A stretch of 64,000 nucleotides of DNA, from NCBI RefSeq assembly GCF_031582965.1, contig NZ_CP134049.1, forward strand, positions 310,001 to 374,000, read 5' to 3'. The translations under genes were made by a program, and so were the position numbers. Below, one piece after another: positions 18,853 through 28,541 of the stretch. The notes beneath the pieces are model-generated. The model saw only the letters and a list, made by a program, of their open reading frames with translations, did not search any database and had not been told where the DNA came from. How positions within the stretch are numbered: the first letter of the stretch is position 1; each line of letters begins with the position of its first letter. This DNA is from Bacillus sp. NEB1478. Its GTDB lineage: Bacteria > Bacillota > Bacilli > Bacillales > Fictibacillaceae.

Positions 18853-20112
18853 ATGAGATGGAAAGATTACCCGCAAAACATTAAAGTCCGTTTGATTACA
18901 TCATTTTTTAACCGGGCTGTATCTTCAGCGGTAATGCCTTTTATGGCTTTATTTTTCGCGCAGGAAAAGAATAAAGTTTGGGCAGGAACGTTTTTATTAT
19001 TTACGGTTATCGTCAGTTTTTTTGTTAATTTAATCGGTGGCTATATTTCAGACCGTTTCAATCGAAAGAAAGTATTGCTGCTCACATCAGGGCTAAGTGC
19101 CATCATGTTTTTTGTTATGACGCTTAGTTTGTATCCTAAGAACAACCTCATCTGGCTGTTTGCTTCCGCTTATGTGTTGTTCGTCGTGACGAGCAGCCTT
19201 GGCAGACCGGCTATGCATGCCATTATTATTGATTCAACCACTCCTGAAAATCGGAAAGCAGTCTATGCGATTGAGTACTGGATGGTTAACTTATCAATGG
19301 CAATCGGAGCAGCATTAGGCGGATTATTGTTCTTAAACTATCAAATGGAGCTGTTTGTATTACTTACCGTAACTTCTAGTAGTCTTCCGATCGCCTATAA
19401 GATCTGGTTGATCGATGAGCACAAACAACTTTTAGAAAAAAAGCATCAGAACGTAATCATCGATTTGATTCAAAACTACAAAATTGCTTTTCAAGACATA
19501 CCATTCGTAAAAACCGTAATCGGCATGACCTTTATTATGGCAGCGGAGTTTACATTAAACAGCTACATCGGAGTACGCCTTGCAGAGTCGTTCAAACCTA
19601 TACATATCGGGGGTTTTGATTTAGTAGGAGTGCGGATGCTGAGTATACTTAACATCGAGAACATGCTTTTAGTCGTTTGTTTTACATTTCTCGTGAACAA
19701 ATGGACAGACCGGTTCAGCCGTCCAAAGGTGCTGCTTCTGGGCCTCGTACTTTACGCAGTTGGCTATTCCGTCATTACGTCGGCAAACGTATGGTACATT
19801 CTCATCCTGTTCAGCTTGATCGCGACATTGGGTGAGCTGATCTATTCGCCAGTCATGAACACCGAACAAGCCAACATGATTCCAGCTGATAAAAGAGGAT
19901 CGTACTCAGCTTTCTCCAACATTTCATTCAGCGGAGCAGACTTCTTAGCCCGCGGAAGTATTATTCTAGGCGCTTATTTAATGCCGATGATGATGTCAGT
20001 TTACATTGGAGTGACGATAATGTGCGGGATGTTTTTAGCGTATACAGGATTGTTCGTGAAAAAGTCCAGTACGGGTAAACGAGTAAAAAGCACAGTCACT
20101 TCATCCACTTGA
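18853..20112 (+). CDS. MFS transporter, drug-efflux type
   Basis: Major facilitator of 419 aa with about 12 helices. The motif-A loop between helices 2 and 3 reads GGYISDRFNRKKVL near residue 61, close to the GxxxDRxGRR consensus. It resembles Bacillus YttB-type permeases, generally assigned as multidrug exporters. GAGGAGG precedes ATG 18853. There is no adjacent regulator, so the substrate is open. Confidence 0.85.
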   Translation: MRWKDYPQNIKVRLITSFFNRAVSSAVMPFMALFFAQEKNKVWAGTFLLFTVIVSFFVNLIGGYISDRFNRKKVLLLTSGLSAIMFFVMTLSLYPKNNLIWLFASAYVLFVVTSSLGRPAMHAIIIDSTTPENRKAVYAIEYWMVNLSMAIGAALGGLLFLNYQMELFVLLTVTSSSLPIAYKIWLIDEHKQLLEKKHQNVIIDLIQNYKIAFQDIPFVKTVIGMTFIMAAEFTLNSYIGVRLAESFKPIHIGGFDLVGVRMLSILNIENMLLVVCFTFLVNKWTDRFSRPKVLLLGLVLYAVGYSVITSANVWYILILFSLIATLGELIYSPVMNTEQANMIPADKRGSYSAFSNISFSGADFLARGSIILGAYLMPMMMSVYIGVTIMCGMFLAYTGLFVKKSSTGKRVKSTVTSST

Positions 20113-20154
20113 GTTATTTGATGGATAGCGCCTTGACTCAAGATTAATAAAGTA

Positions 20155-20182
20155 AAAGATGGCTTAGACCATCTTTTTTTTT
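20155..20182 (+). terminator. Terminator after the MFS gene
   Basis: The arms aaagatgg and ccatcttt flank a six-base loop and are followed by more than eight T. Confidence 0.85.
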
Positions 20183-20480
20183 GTGAAAAGTGCTGTTTTT
20201 GCAATCATTGTTGTTTGTGAGAGCAGTTGATCTCCTTTTCAGGATGCTCATTTTCTGAAAAAGGACAAGGTGAGATAGCTAACTAATCTTCACCTTGGTC
20301 AACTTACCGTTGAAAGCAATTAAATATGCTCTTGAAGCAGCGAAATCTCTTAAAATAGATAGAAATTACAATAAAAATGCAGATCCAACGCAAAAAAGGA
20401 GGAAGATGGACAATTCCATCTTCCATTGACCTAAAAACAAGCTCAAGATTTGCAACATAAGCTTCCTCCACCCCATATAT

Positions 20481-20568
20481 CCACGGTAAATCCACATAAT
20501 TCCACGGAAATGCATAATATTCCCACGTTATTTGCCATATTCCCACGTTAATTTCGATTTAACCACGG
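20481..20568. repeat. 20-21-bp-period array, core CCACG (CGTGG on the minus strand)
   Basis: CCACGG or CCACGT starts at 20481, 20502, 20523, 20543 and 20563, spacings 21, 21, 20 and 20. Filler between cores is AT-rich and variable. It is the same core family as 29163-29250, inverted. Confidence 0.7.
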
Positions 20569-20640
20569 ACCGACACGATTCAACATGTTTCGCGCATCAC
20601 CATACTTCAATTCATCAATCAAAACAGGAAATACCTGGTG

Positions 20641-20696
20641 TTTGTCCATCCAGCATGGACAAATAGTGAAAATGTCCACGAGTGGGGTCTGTCCCC
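20641..20696 (-). repeat. REP-like element, copy 2
   Basis: On the minus strand GGGGACAGACCCC is followed by ACTCGTGGACA, a loop and TTTGTCCATGC. It is closely similar in order and sequence to the copy at 11890. Confidence 0.65.
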
Positions 20697-20789
20697 CCCT
20701 CTGTCCCCCATCTATTAGGTCTTTTGAACCTTGGTTTTCCTTTACTTGTAAGAACAAAGAACCAACTTTAATTTGTTATGGAAATCGTA

Positions 20790-20818
20790 TAGAAAATATT
20801 CTGAATATATTTTATAAT
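20790..20818 (+). promoter_or_regulatory. Promoter with overlapping CodY-like box for the opp operon
   Basis: TATAAT at 20813-20818 lies 17 bases after TAGAAA (20790-20795), a weak -35. Between them, AATATTCTGAATATA (20795-20809) matches 12 of 15 positions of the CodY consensus AATTTTCWGAAAATT, so bound CodY would cover the promoter. Confidence 0.55.
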
Positions 20819-20934
20819 CAGAAACAATATTAAAAAACGTTTGTTAATCAAAAATTGATAATCAACTAACAAACGGAATGTATTTATGTTATTTAGTATC
20901 GAAAAGTTACAAAAAGGTGAAGGGGGTTGGAGAT

Positions 20935-21876
20935 TTGGCAGGTTTGATTATAAGGCGGATTTTACAGCTTTTGCTCTTATTGCTCGGTATTTCATTCATT
21001 GTTTTTATGAGTATGCACATCGCCCCAGGAGATCCAGCCAGTATTATCGGGGGTCCGACCGCAACAAAGGACGATGTTGAAGCGATCAGAGAAAACCTTG
21101 GTTTGAACAAACCGCTGCTCACCCAGTATTTCGAATATGTTAAAGGTGTTGTCACAGGTGACTTAGGGTTCTCTTATCAAACGAAACAATCCGTTTCAGA
21201 AGCGATTGTTCAAAGGTTTCCTAACACGCTGAATCTGGCCATTGCGAGTATTATCGTCGCAATCGTAATCGGTGTAACCGCTGGGATCGTCTCAGCATTA
21301 AAACATAACACGTGGTTTGACGGACTAAGTACGATCATCGCGCTTGGGGGAATCTCCATTCCAAATTTCTGGTTAGGTGCGATTTTAATATTAATCTTTG
21401 CCGTCAATCTGCAATGGTTCCCTGTTGGGGGATTAACAGAACCTTTTTGGACGATCGAAGGGATGAAACAGCTTGCCCTGCCAGCGATCACACTTGGAAC
21501 AGGTTCAGCAGCCATGATCGCCCGTATGAGCAGATCAGCCATGCTTGAAGTGATTCGCGCAGATTACGTACGAACAGCAAGAGCAAAGGGAGTCCGGGAA
21601 AAAGCAGTGATCATGATGCATTGCCTTAGAAACGCCATGATTCCCGTTATTACGGTAATCGGTTTGAACTTCGGATTTTTGCTGGGAGGGACGATCATTA
21701 CAGAATCAGTTTTTGCGATTAACGGGGTTGGAAGGCTTATGATCGAATCCATATCAGCCCGTGATTTCCCGATGGTCCAAGGATCTGTCCTATTAGTGGC
21801 GACGCTGTTTGTTTTAGTCAATTTAATTGTAGATATCGTGTACGCCTTTATTGATCCGAGAATTAGCTACGAATAA
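20935..21876 (+). CDS. Peptide/nickel-type ABC transporter permease (OppB/DppB/GsiC)
   Basis: Inner-membrane permease of 313 aa, first gene of an eight-gene operon. Six helices are predicted, with the ATPase-contact loop RADYVRTARAKGVRE near residue 205. TTG 20935 (protein MAGLIIRRILQLLLLLLG) follows AGGGGG at eight bases and gives the family-typical N-terminus; the frame continues to 20878 without a good site. It pairs with the OppC-type gene 18 bases downstream. Confidence 0.88.
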   Translation: MAGLIIRRILQLLLLLLGISFIVFMSMHIAPGDPASIIGGPTATKDDVEAIRENLGLNKPLLTQYFEYVKGVVTGDLGFSYQTKQSVSEAIVQRFPNTLNLAIASIIVAIVIGVTAGIVSALKHNTWFDGLSTIIALGGISIPNFWLGAILILIFAVNLQWFPVGGLTEPFWTIEGMKQLALPAITLGTGSAAMIARMSRSAMLEVIRADYVRTARAKGVREKAVIMMHCLRNAMIPVITVIGLNFGFLLGGTIITESVFAINGVGRLMIESISARDFPMVQGSVLLVATLFVLVNLIVDIVYAFIDPRISYE

Positions 21877-21894
21877 GCGAAAAGGGGGGATAGC

Positions 21895-22791
21895 ATGTCA
21901 GCCGAAGTCGTTACACAGCATGTACCGGCACAAAGGAAAAAGAAAGAAATATTCTTTTTAAAAACATGGAAAAGGCTCATCAAAAACAAAATGGCTGTAC
22001 TAGGGTTGGTTATTATCGCTTTTCAGCTCGTAATGGCGGTTGCGGCACCTGTCATCGTACAAGTTGATCCAAACAAGCAAAACCTGGAAATGAGTGAACT
22101 TCCGCCAGGAACAGACGGACATTGGCTCGGTACAGACAATCATGGTCGTGATATATGGAGCCGGATTGTGTACGGGGCAAGAATTTCGCTGCTCGTCGGC
22201 ATTGGTGCTGTAAGTCTCGGTTTAATAGGAGGCATTTTTTTAGGATTACTGTCCGGCTATTACCGAAAACTAGATGGCATCATTATGAGAATTGTAGATT
22301 TAATGTTTGCCTTTCCTGGCATTTTGCTGGCGATGCTCGTGATCGCGATTTTAGGGACAAGCCTTGTCAATGTCGTTTTCGCGATCAGCATTTGGTCGAT
22401 TCCAACATGTGCGAGGATCGTGAGGGGGAGTGTCCTTTCTATAAAAAAACAAGAATACATTATCGCGATGAAATCCTTGGGGGCAAGTGACCTGCGAATT
22501 ATGTTCAAACATGTACTGCCAAACTGCGCGGCACCGATCATTGTGTTTGCCACAATGCGAATGGCGACTGCTATTCTATCAACCGCCTCGTTAAGTTTCC
22601 TCGGTTTAGGAGCACAGCCTCCTACTCCAGAATGGGGAGCTATGATTGCGGCTGGACAAGAGTTTATGTGGACGTCGCCTCATATGATCGTTGTTCCAGG
22701 GATTGCGATCATGCTTGTTGTGTTCGCGTTCAACGTAGTCGGCGATGCACTCCGAGATGCTTTAGATCAGGGTATGAGTCTCGATAAATAA
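21895..22791 (+). CDS. Peptide/nickel-type ABC transporter permease (OppC/DppC/GsiD)
   Basis: Second permease, 298 aa. The external motif HWLGTDNHGRDIWSRIVYG (about 79-97) is the OppC signature, and the contact loop is EYIIAMKSLGASDLRI. An N-terminal cytoplasmic stretch rich in Lys precedes helix 1 (about 38-60). AAGGGGGGA lies before ATG 21895. It forms the channel with the preceding gene product. Confidence 0.9.
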   Translation: MSAEVVTQHVPAQRKKKEIFFLKTWKRLIKNKMAVLGLVIIAFQLVMAVAAPVIVQVDPNKQNLEMSELPPGTDGHWLGTDNHGRDIWSRIVYGARISLLVGIGAVSLGLIGGIFLGLLSGYYRKLDGIIMRIVDLMFAFPGILLAMLVIAILGTSLVNVVFAISIWSIPTCARIVRGSVLSIKKQEYIIAMKSLGASDLRIMFKHVLPNCAAPIIVFATMRMATAILSTASLSFLGLGAQPPTPEWGAMIAAGQEFMWTSPHMIVVPGIAIMLVVFAFNVVGDALRDALDQGMSLDK

Positions 22792-22811
22792 TTAATCAAG
22801 GGGGATATAAC

Positions 22812-24344
22812 ATGGGAAAGAAGTGGTTTGCTAGTTTGCTAACGGTACTTTTTGTTTTGTCTTTAGCTTTAACGGGTTGCAGCAGCAATTCTTCATCAGG
22901 AGGAAGCGGCGGTGATGCGAAACAGGAACTCACATATGCGACAACTTCAAAAGTTGTTGGACTGTCACCGATCTTAACAAATGACTCAGTATCCTCAACT
23001 GTTATAGAACAAGTTTATGAAACTCTTTTTGTACGTGATGCGAAATCTGGAGAAATCAAACCTCACCTTGCGGAATCTTATGAAACGCCAGATGAGAACA
23101 CTTGGGTAATTAAGCTGAAAAAGGATATTAAATTCCAAGATGGCACCCCATTTAATGCAGAAGCGGTTAAATATACATTTGATAAGCTGAAAGATCCAAA
23201 AACAGCTGCACCGCGTGCTTCACTTTTAGCACCTGTTACATCCATTGAAGCAAAGGACGATTACACTGTCGTGCTGAAAACAGAAAAGCCTTACGGACCA
23301 ATGCTGGCAGCCCTTACGCATACGAACGCATCGATCGTTTCGCCGACGGCTGATCAAAAACAAGATTTAATGAAAGAACCGGTTGGAACTGGACCATTTA
23401 AGTTCTCCGAAAAAGTGAACGGTGATGACATTGTTCTTGTGAGAAACGATAAGTATTGGCAAAAACCTGCGAAACTCGAAAAGATCACGTTTACCGTTGT
23501 TCCTGAAGTATCTACAGCCATTTCGATGCTGCAGACAGGAAAGGTACAGCTGATCGACGGTTTGGCCCCAGAATTGATGCCTCGTCTGGAAAAAATCAAG
23601 AACGTCGACATCCAGAAAAAAGACGGAACGCCGGTCTATTACTTAGCTTTTAACATGGAAAAAGCACCGATGAACGAACTGCCGTTCAGACAAGCGGTAT
23701 CACATGCCGTTAACCGTAAAGGATATCTGAAAAAATTGAATGGTCTAGGAGTCTTTTCGAACACGTTTATTGGACCGAAAGTATTCGGACACACAGAGAG
23801 CGACAAAGGACCTGATTTTGATCAAGAAAAAGCGAAGAAACTTGTGAAAGAAAACGGTTATGACAAAAAGGAAGTTAAGCTTCTTGCAGCAAACACGAGT
23901 CAATATATGAACATGGCTGAAGTCGTGCAATCCCAATTAAAAGAAGTCGGAATCAACGCGAAAATTGAAACGATCGAATGGGGAACATATTTAGACGTTT
24001 CGAAAAAAGGAGACTTTGATATTACGATCGCCGGATGGTCGAATGTAACAGGCGATGGAAGTGAGCTGCTGTTCCCTCGACTTCATTCAGCAAACATCGG
24101 TGCAACAAACGTAAGCCGTAATAAAGATCCGAAACTGGATCAGCTGATCGAACAATCCCGATCTGTTGTCGACCAGGATAAGCGCAAAGAAATTTTAGCC
24201 CAAGCGGATGAATACGTAATGACTCAGCTTCCTGTATTGCCGATGTACCACGGCATAGCTTCAGCAGCTTACGATAAATCGGTTAAAGGATTTGAGATAG
24301 AACCTACAGGACAATGGTCATTATACAGCGTATATAGAGAGTAG
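22812..24344 (+). CDS. Peptide-type ABC transporter substrate-binding lipoprotein
   Basis: Family 5 extracellular solute-binding protein, 510 aa. The signal peptide ends in the lipobox LALTGC with lipidated Cys23, then a Ser/Gly linker. The family signature around residues 75-110 (LAESYETPDENTWVIKLKKDIKFQDGTPFNA) is clear. It captures the substrate outside the cell and delivers it to the two permeases. The adjoining gamma-glutamyltransferase suggests glutathione or another gamma-glutamyl peptide; that is inference from context. Confidence 0.9.
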   Translation: MGKKWFASLLTVLFVLSLALTGCSSNSSSGGSGGDAKQELTYATTSKVVGLSPILTNDSVSSTVIEQVYETLFVRDAKSGEIKPHLAESYETPDENTWVIKLKKDIKFQDGTPFNAEAVKYTFDKLKDPKTAAPRASLLAPVTSIEAKDDYTVVLKTEKPYGPMLAALTHTNASIVSPTADQKQDLMKEPVGTGPFKFSEKVNGDDIVLVRNDKYWQKPAKLEKITFTVVPEVSTAISMLQTGKVQLIDGLAPELMPRLEKIKNVDIQKKDGTPVYYLAFNMEKAPMNELPFRQAVSHAVNRKGYLKKLNGLGVFSNTFIGPKVFGHTESDKGPDFDQEKAKKLVKENGYDKKEVKLLAANTSQYMNMAEVVQSQLKEVGINAKIETIEWGTYLDVSKKGDFDITIAGWSNVTGDGSELLFPRLHSANIGATNVSRNKDPKLDQLIEQSRSVVDQDKRKEILAQADEYVMTQLPVLPMYHGIASAAYDKSVKGFEIEPTGQWSLYSVYRE

Positions 24345-24351
24345 GGATGAA

Positions 24352-25356
24352 ATGAAGGAAACCTTATTGAACGTTCAGAACCTGGTGACAACCTTTAAAA
24401 CGGCAGAAGGTCCCCTCCCGGCAGTGCGCGGGGCTTCCTTCTCCTTACAAAAAGGCGAAACGTTATGTATTGTAGGAGAATCCGGCTGTGGTAAAAGTAT
24501 CACAGCCCTTTCTTTAATGGGGCTTCTGCCGTCAAACGGAAAAATCGCAAATGGATCCATTCAGTATAACAATCAAGATCTCGTAAAACTGAAGCGGGAA
24601 GAGTTGCGAAAACTTCGCGGCAACGAAATTTCGATGATTTTTCAAGAACCGATGACTGCACTTAATCCAGTTTTTACAGTTGGTTTTCAATTGCGTGAAC
24701 CGTTGATGATTCATCAAAAACTTTCAAAAAGCAAAGCACATAAAAGAGGCATCGAACTGTTGAAAATGGTCGGTATTCCTTCGCCGGAAACAAGAATGAA
24801 GCAGTTTCCGCACGAACTGAGCGGCGGGATGAGACAGCGTGTCATGATTGCGATCGCCTTATCATGTAATCCATCACTGTTGATTGCTGATGAACCAACG
24901 ACTGCACTCGATGTAACGATCCAAGCACAAATTATCGATCTCTTAAACGATTTAAAGGATCAACTCGATATGAGCATGATCATGATCACGCATGATATGG
25001 GCGTTGTCGCCGAAATTGCGGACAGGGTGATCGTCATGTACGCGGGAGAAGTCATTGAAGAAGGAACGGTGGATAAGATTTTCAACAATCCGCAGCATCC
25101 TTACACGAAAGGACTTTTATCTTCTGTTCCGAATGTGGACGATCCGTTTTTTGAGTTAAAACCGATCGCCGGAAGCATGCCGATGCTAAATGAAGAAATC
25201 AGCGGATGCCGTTTTCATCCTCGCTGTCCATATGCAACAGAAAAATGTGTAACAGCTTCACCGAAACGTTTTACAGTTTCTCAACATCAACATGTACGGT
25301 GCTGGCTGCAGGAGGAGGTGGGGACGAATGGCGGAAAACGCGCATGTTCTTTATAG
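24352..25356 (+). CDS. Peptide-type ABC transporter ATP-binding protein (OppD/DppD)
   Basis: ATPase of 334 aa. Walker A GESGCGKS near residue 42, signature LSGGMRQRVMIA near 158, Walker B LLIADEPTTALD near 178, switch His in ITHDMG. The C-terminal OppD extension with the cysteine cluster GCRFHPRCPYATEKC (about 285-300) is present. It starts seven bases after the binding-protein gene and overlaps the next ATPase gene by 29 bases. Confidence 0.9.
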   Translation: MKETLLNVQNLVTTFKTAEGPLPAVRGASFSLQKGETLCIVGESGCGKSITALSLMGLLPSNGKIANGSIQYNNQDLVKLKREELRKLRGNEISMIFQEPMTALNPVFTVGFQLREPLMIHQKLSKSKAHKRGIELLKMVGIPSPETRMKQFPHELSGGMRQRVMIAIALSCNPSLLIADEPTTALDVTIQAQIIDLLNDLKDQLDMSMIMITHDMGVVAEIADRVIVMYAGEVIEEGTVDKIFNNPQHPYTKGLLSSVPNVDDPFFELKPIAGSMPMLNEEISGCRFHPRCPYATEKCVTASPKRFTVSQHQHVRCWLQEEVGTNGGKRACSL

Positions 25357-26308
25357 TGTAAAAGATGTAAAGAAACACTATCCTGTAAGAGGCGGTATTT
25401 TACAAACGGTAAAGAGCCATGTAAAAGCGGTCGATGGGATCACAATCGATATTTTTAAAGGAGAAACACTAGGTGTCGTCGGTGAATCGGGATGCGGTAA
25501 ATCAACACTCGGCCGTACAATCCTAGGTCTTGAATCCTTAACAGACGGTGAACTCATTTTTAATGGAAAAAACATCAGCAAGTTTAATTCCCGACAGCTG
25601 AAACCGTTTAAAAGAGAGATGCAGATGATCTTTCAGGATCCATACGCTTCACTAAACCCGAAGCAGCGGATTGGTGACGCGATCGAGGAAGCATTTATCA
25701 TTCACACGGATCATCCAGCTTCAAAACGGCGTGAAATGGTGATCGATCTTTTAAAAGAAGTCGGTTTAAAAGAAGAGCATTATGACCGCTATCCTCATGA
25801 GTTCAGCGGGGGTCAGCGGCAGCGCATCGGGATCGCACGCGCCATTTCGATCAATCCTTCTTTTATCGTGTGTGATGAACCCGTTTCCGCACTCGATGTT
25901 TCCGTTCAGGCACAAGTGATTAAACTGCTAAAAGATCTTCAGCAGAAGCATGATTTAACCTATCTATTTGTTTCCCACGATCTCGGTGTGGTGAGACATC
26001 TTTGTAACCGAGTCCTCGTCATGTATTTAGGACAGATGGTGGAACTCGCACCCGTCGAAAAACTTTACAGTAATCCGACACATCCTTATACAGAAGCATT
26101 ATTGTCGGCCATTCCAAGACCTGTAGTCGGAGTCGGAAAAAAACGCGAAAGAATTCGGTTGACTGGTGATCTTCCGAGTCCTTCAGATCCCCCAAGCGGT
26201 TGTCCGTTTCATACGAGATGCCCGATCGCGAAAGAACATTGCACAACAGAACGACCGGCTTGGCGCCAGATCGACGAGGGCCATTTCATAGCCTGTCATG
26301 AGAGGTGA
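25328..26308 (+). CDS. Peptide-type ABC transporter ATP-binding protein (OppF/DppF)
   Basis: Second ATPase, 326 aa. Walker A GESGCGKST, signature FSGGQRQRIGIARA, Walker B FIVCDEPVSALDVS, switch His VSHDLG, and the Cys cluster CPFHTRCPIAKEHC near the C-terminus. ATG 25328 is chosen over an upstream start at 25292 because GGAGGAGGTGGGG sits directly before it. It forms a heterodimer with the preceding ATPase. Confidence 0.9.
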   Translation: MAENAHVLYSVKDVKKHYPVRGGILQTVKSHVKAVDGITIDIFKGETLGVVGESGCGKSTLGRTILGLESLTDGELIFNGKNISKFNSRQLKPFKREMQMIFQDPYASLNPKQRIGDAIEEAFIIHTDHPASKRREMVIDLLKEVGLKEEHYDRYPHEFSGGQRQRIGIARAISINPSFIVCDEPVSALDVSVQAQVIKLLKDLQQKHDLTYLFVSHDLGVVRHLCNRVLVMYLGQMVELAPVEKLYSNPTHPYTEALLSAIPRPVVGVGKKRERIRLTGDLPSPSDPPSGCPFHTRCPIAKEHCTTERPAWRQIDEGHFIACHER

Positions 26309-26313
26309 AAATA

Positions 26314-27960
26314 TTGAACGAGACGATAAAAAAATCAACACATACTATTCCATATCATAAACAAAACTATCCATACGGTTCTCAGCGGATGACCGTCTAC
26401 GCAAAAAAAGGAATGGTGGCCACATCACAGCCACTCGCAGCACAAGCGGGGCTGGATATCCTGAAAAAAGGCGGGAACGCAATTGATGCAGCTATCGCAA
26501 CAGCGGCTTGTTTAACTGTTGTGGAGCCAACATCGAACGGAATCGGCGGAGACGCTTTTGCTCTTGTTTGGACAAAAGACGGAAAGCTGCACGGACTCAA
26601 TGCTAGCGGACCGGCACCAAAAGGAATTTCGATCGAGGAAGTGAAAAAGGCAGGACACGAAAAGATTCCGAAATTTGGCTGGGTGCCCGTGACGGTTCCC
26701 GGAGCACCATCTGCGTGGGCAGAGTTATCGAGCCGATTTGGAAAACTTCCGTTAGAAGAAGTATTGAAACCAGCCATTTCATATGCGGAAGAAGGCTATC
26801 CTTTAACGCCAATTCTCGGAAAGTACTGGAAGCGTGCGTATGAAATTTTTAAAAAGGAATTAAAAGGAGTGGAATTCAAGGCGTGGTTTGAAACATTCGC
26901 ACCAGATGGCCGTGCTCCTGAAGTAGGTGAGCTGTGGCGTTCGCCGGGACATGCTGAAACGTTAAAAGAAATTGCGAAAACAAACGCAGAATCTTTTTAC
27001 CGTGGTGCTCTTGCTCAAAAGATCGGTGAAGCGTCTGCGAATCACGGCGGATTTTTAACGAGTGAAGATTTAGCAGGTTTTTACCCCGAGTGGGTCGATC
27101 CGATCAAGGTGAACTACCGTGGGTATGATGTGTGGGAGATTCCGCCGAACGGTCAGGGAATTGTGGCGTTAATGGCACTCAACACACTGAAAGGATTTGA
27201 TTTTACAGAAAAAGAATCAGCCGAAACATACCATAAGCAGATCGAAGCCATTAAGCTGGCATTTGTGGATGCCAAAAAATATGTAACCGATTCTGCGAGA
27301 ATGCGAGTTTCTGTGGAAGGACTTTTATCTGAACAATATTCAGTGGAAAGAAGAAACTTAATCGGTACAGAAGCGATCCAGCCTGAACCAGGACTACCGC
27401 CGAGCGGAGGAACGGTCTATCTAGCAGCGGCTGATGAAGAAGGCAACATGGTATCGTTCATCCAGAGCAACTATATGGGATTCGGTTCAGGAATCGTAGT
27501 GCCGGGAACAGGAATTTCGCTGCAAAACAGAGGCCACGATTTTTCGCTCGATTCGGATCATGACAACGCATTGGAACCTGGAAAAAGAACGTATCATACG
27601 ATCATTCCTGGATTTTTAACAAAAGGCGATGAAGCAATAGGGCCGTTCGGGGTGATGGGAGGCTACATGCAGCCGCAAGGACACGTCCAAGTCATTATGA
27701 ATGTGGTCGATTTTCACCTGAATCCGCAATCAGCACTTGATGCACCGCGCTGGCAATGGATCGAGGATAAAAAGGTTATGGTAGAACGCTCCGTTCCGCC
27801 GCACATCGCAGACGAACTAGCAAGAAGAGGGCATGAGGTACAGGTTGCGATGGATTCCGGGAATTTCGGAAGAGGACAGATCATCTGGAGAGATCCGAAG
27901 ACAGGTGTACTGGCTGGCGGAACCGAAGCACGAACGGACGGATCAATCGCCGCATGGTAA
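26314..27960 (+). CDS. Gamma-glutamyltransferase family protein (YwrD-like)
   Basis: Ntn hydrolase of 548 aa that hydrolyses or transfers gamma-glutamyl groups. The precursor should self-cleave before Thr367 in SGGTVYLAAADEEGN, releasing large and small subunits; GGNAIDAAIA near the N-terminus and GGYMQPQGHVQV in the small subunit are typical. No signal peptide is seen, so action in the cytosol after uptake is likely. TTG 26314 sits six bases after AGAGGTGA; GTG 26305 is the alternative and overlaps the oppF stop. In B. subtilis, ywrD also lies near ywrA/ywrB chromate-family genes, as here. Confidence 0.9.
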   Translation: MNETIKKSTHTIPYHKQNYPYGSQRMTVYAKKGMVATSQPLAAQAGLDILKKGGNAIDAAIATAACLTVVEPTSNGIGGDAFALVWTKDGKLHGLNASGPAPKGISIEEVKKAGHEKIPKFGWVPVTVPGAPSAWAELSSRFGKLPLEEVLKPAISYAEEGYPLTPILGKYWKRAYEIFKKELKGVEFKAWFETFAPDGRAPEVGELWRSPGHAETLKEIAKTNAESFYRGALAQKIGEASANHGGFLTSEDLAGFYPEWVDPIKVNYRGYDVWEIPPNGQGIVALMALNTLKGFDFTEKESAETYHKQIEAIKLAFVDAKKYVTDSARMRVSVEGLLSEQYSVERRNLIGTEAIQPEPGLPPSGGTVYLAAADEEGNMVSFIQSNYMGFGSGIVVPGTGISLQNRGHDFSLDSDHDNALEPGKRTYHTIIPGFLTKGDEAIGPFGVMGGYMQPQGHVQVIMNVVDFHLNPQSALDAPRWQWIEDKKVMVERSVPPHIADELARRGHEVQVAMDSGNFGRGQIIWRDPKTGVLAGGTEARTDGSIAAW

Positions 27961-28541
27961 AAAAGAATTGGAATCTTTTTGTCGCTTTTTTCCGAAGCGG
28001 CATGCTCGGCTACGGCGGCGGCCCCTCTTCCATTCCGCTCGTGCATAAAGAAGTCGTCAGAACGTTTAAATGGATGAACGACGAAGAATTCGGTGATGTG
28101 CTCGCCCTCGCAAATGCTTTGCCAGGTCCGATTGCGACAAAAATGGCAGGTTATATCGGATACCGTGTAGCAGGTGTTCTCGGTCTCTTGTCGGCTGTAA
28201 TCGCAGCGACTCTGCCGACGATTATTTTGATGGTCGTACTGCTCACTTCGCTCCGTGAATACAAGGATCAGCCATGGGTAATCGGGATGACAAAAGGCGT
28301 CGTCCCCGTTGTAGGTGTCATGCTTGCCGTACTCACGTGGCAGTTTTTTCAGAGTTCGAAAAAAAGCCTCGGGTTCAAAGTAAGTTTCGTCCATGTCGTG
28401 ATCGGTTTTATTTTATTGCAGCTGTTGGGCGTCCATCCCGGAATTATTATCGCCGGATTGCTTTTATACGCGCTGTTCAGTCCATCAAAAGATAAAAACA
28501 AAGATACATTAAAAGTGCGAGGAGGCGAAAAAACAGGATGA
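27954..28541 (+). CDS. Chromate transporter family protein, short-chain subunit 1 (YwrB/YwrA-like)
   Basis: Single CHR domain, 195 aa, about five or six helices. The N-terminal motif GYGGGPSSIPLVHKEVV and NALPGPIATKMAGYIGYR are the CHR signatures. ATG 27954 overlaps the end of the gamma-glutamyltransferase gene by seven bases. Short-chain CHR proteins come in adjacent pairs that work together; the next gene is the partner. The pair may export chromate or another oxyanion such as sulfate. Confidence 0.88.
   Translation: MVKKNWNLFVAFFRSGMLGYGGGPSSIPLVHKEVVRTFKWMNDEEFGDVLALANALPGPIATKMAGYIGYRVAGVLGLLSAVIAATLPTIILMVVLLTSLREYKDQPWVIGMTKGVVPVVGVMLAVLTWQFFQSSKKSLGFKVSFVHVVIGFILLQLLGVHPGIIIAGLLLYALFSPSKDKNKDTLKVRGGEKTG

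Larger units (their letters stand above)
20183..20789. other. 607-bp non-coding stretch with two repeat types
   Basis: No believable gene here. It holds a CCACG array (20481-20568) and a minus-oriented REP-like element (20641-20696), plus a hairpin near 20407-20428 (gatggacaattccatc). The reading frames across it (for example 20304-20546 and 20548-20757, minus) are built from repeat sequence, lack ribosome sites and look fortuitous. Confidence 0.6.

Noticed and set aside
20548..20757. Minus-strand frame overlapping the CCACG array and the REP-like element
   Set aside because: It is made of repeat sequence and has no ribosome site; the seemingly protein-like stretch is read from the REP-like hairpin and unique flank.
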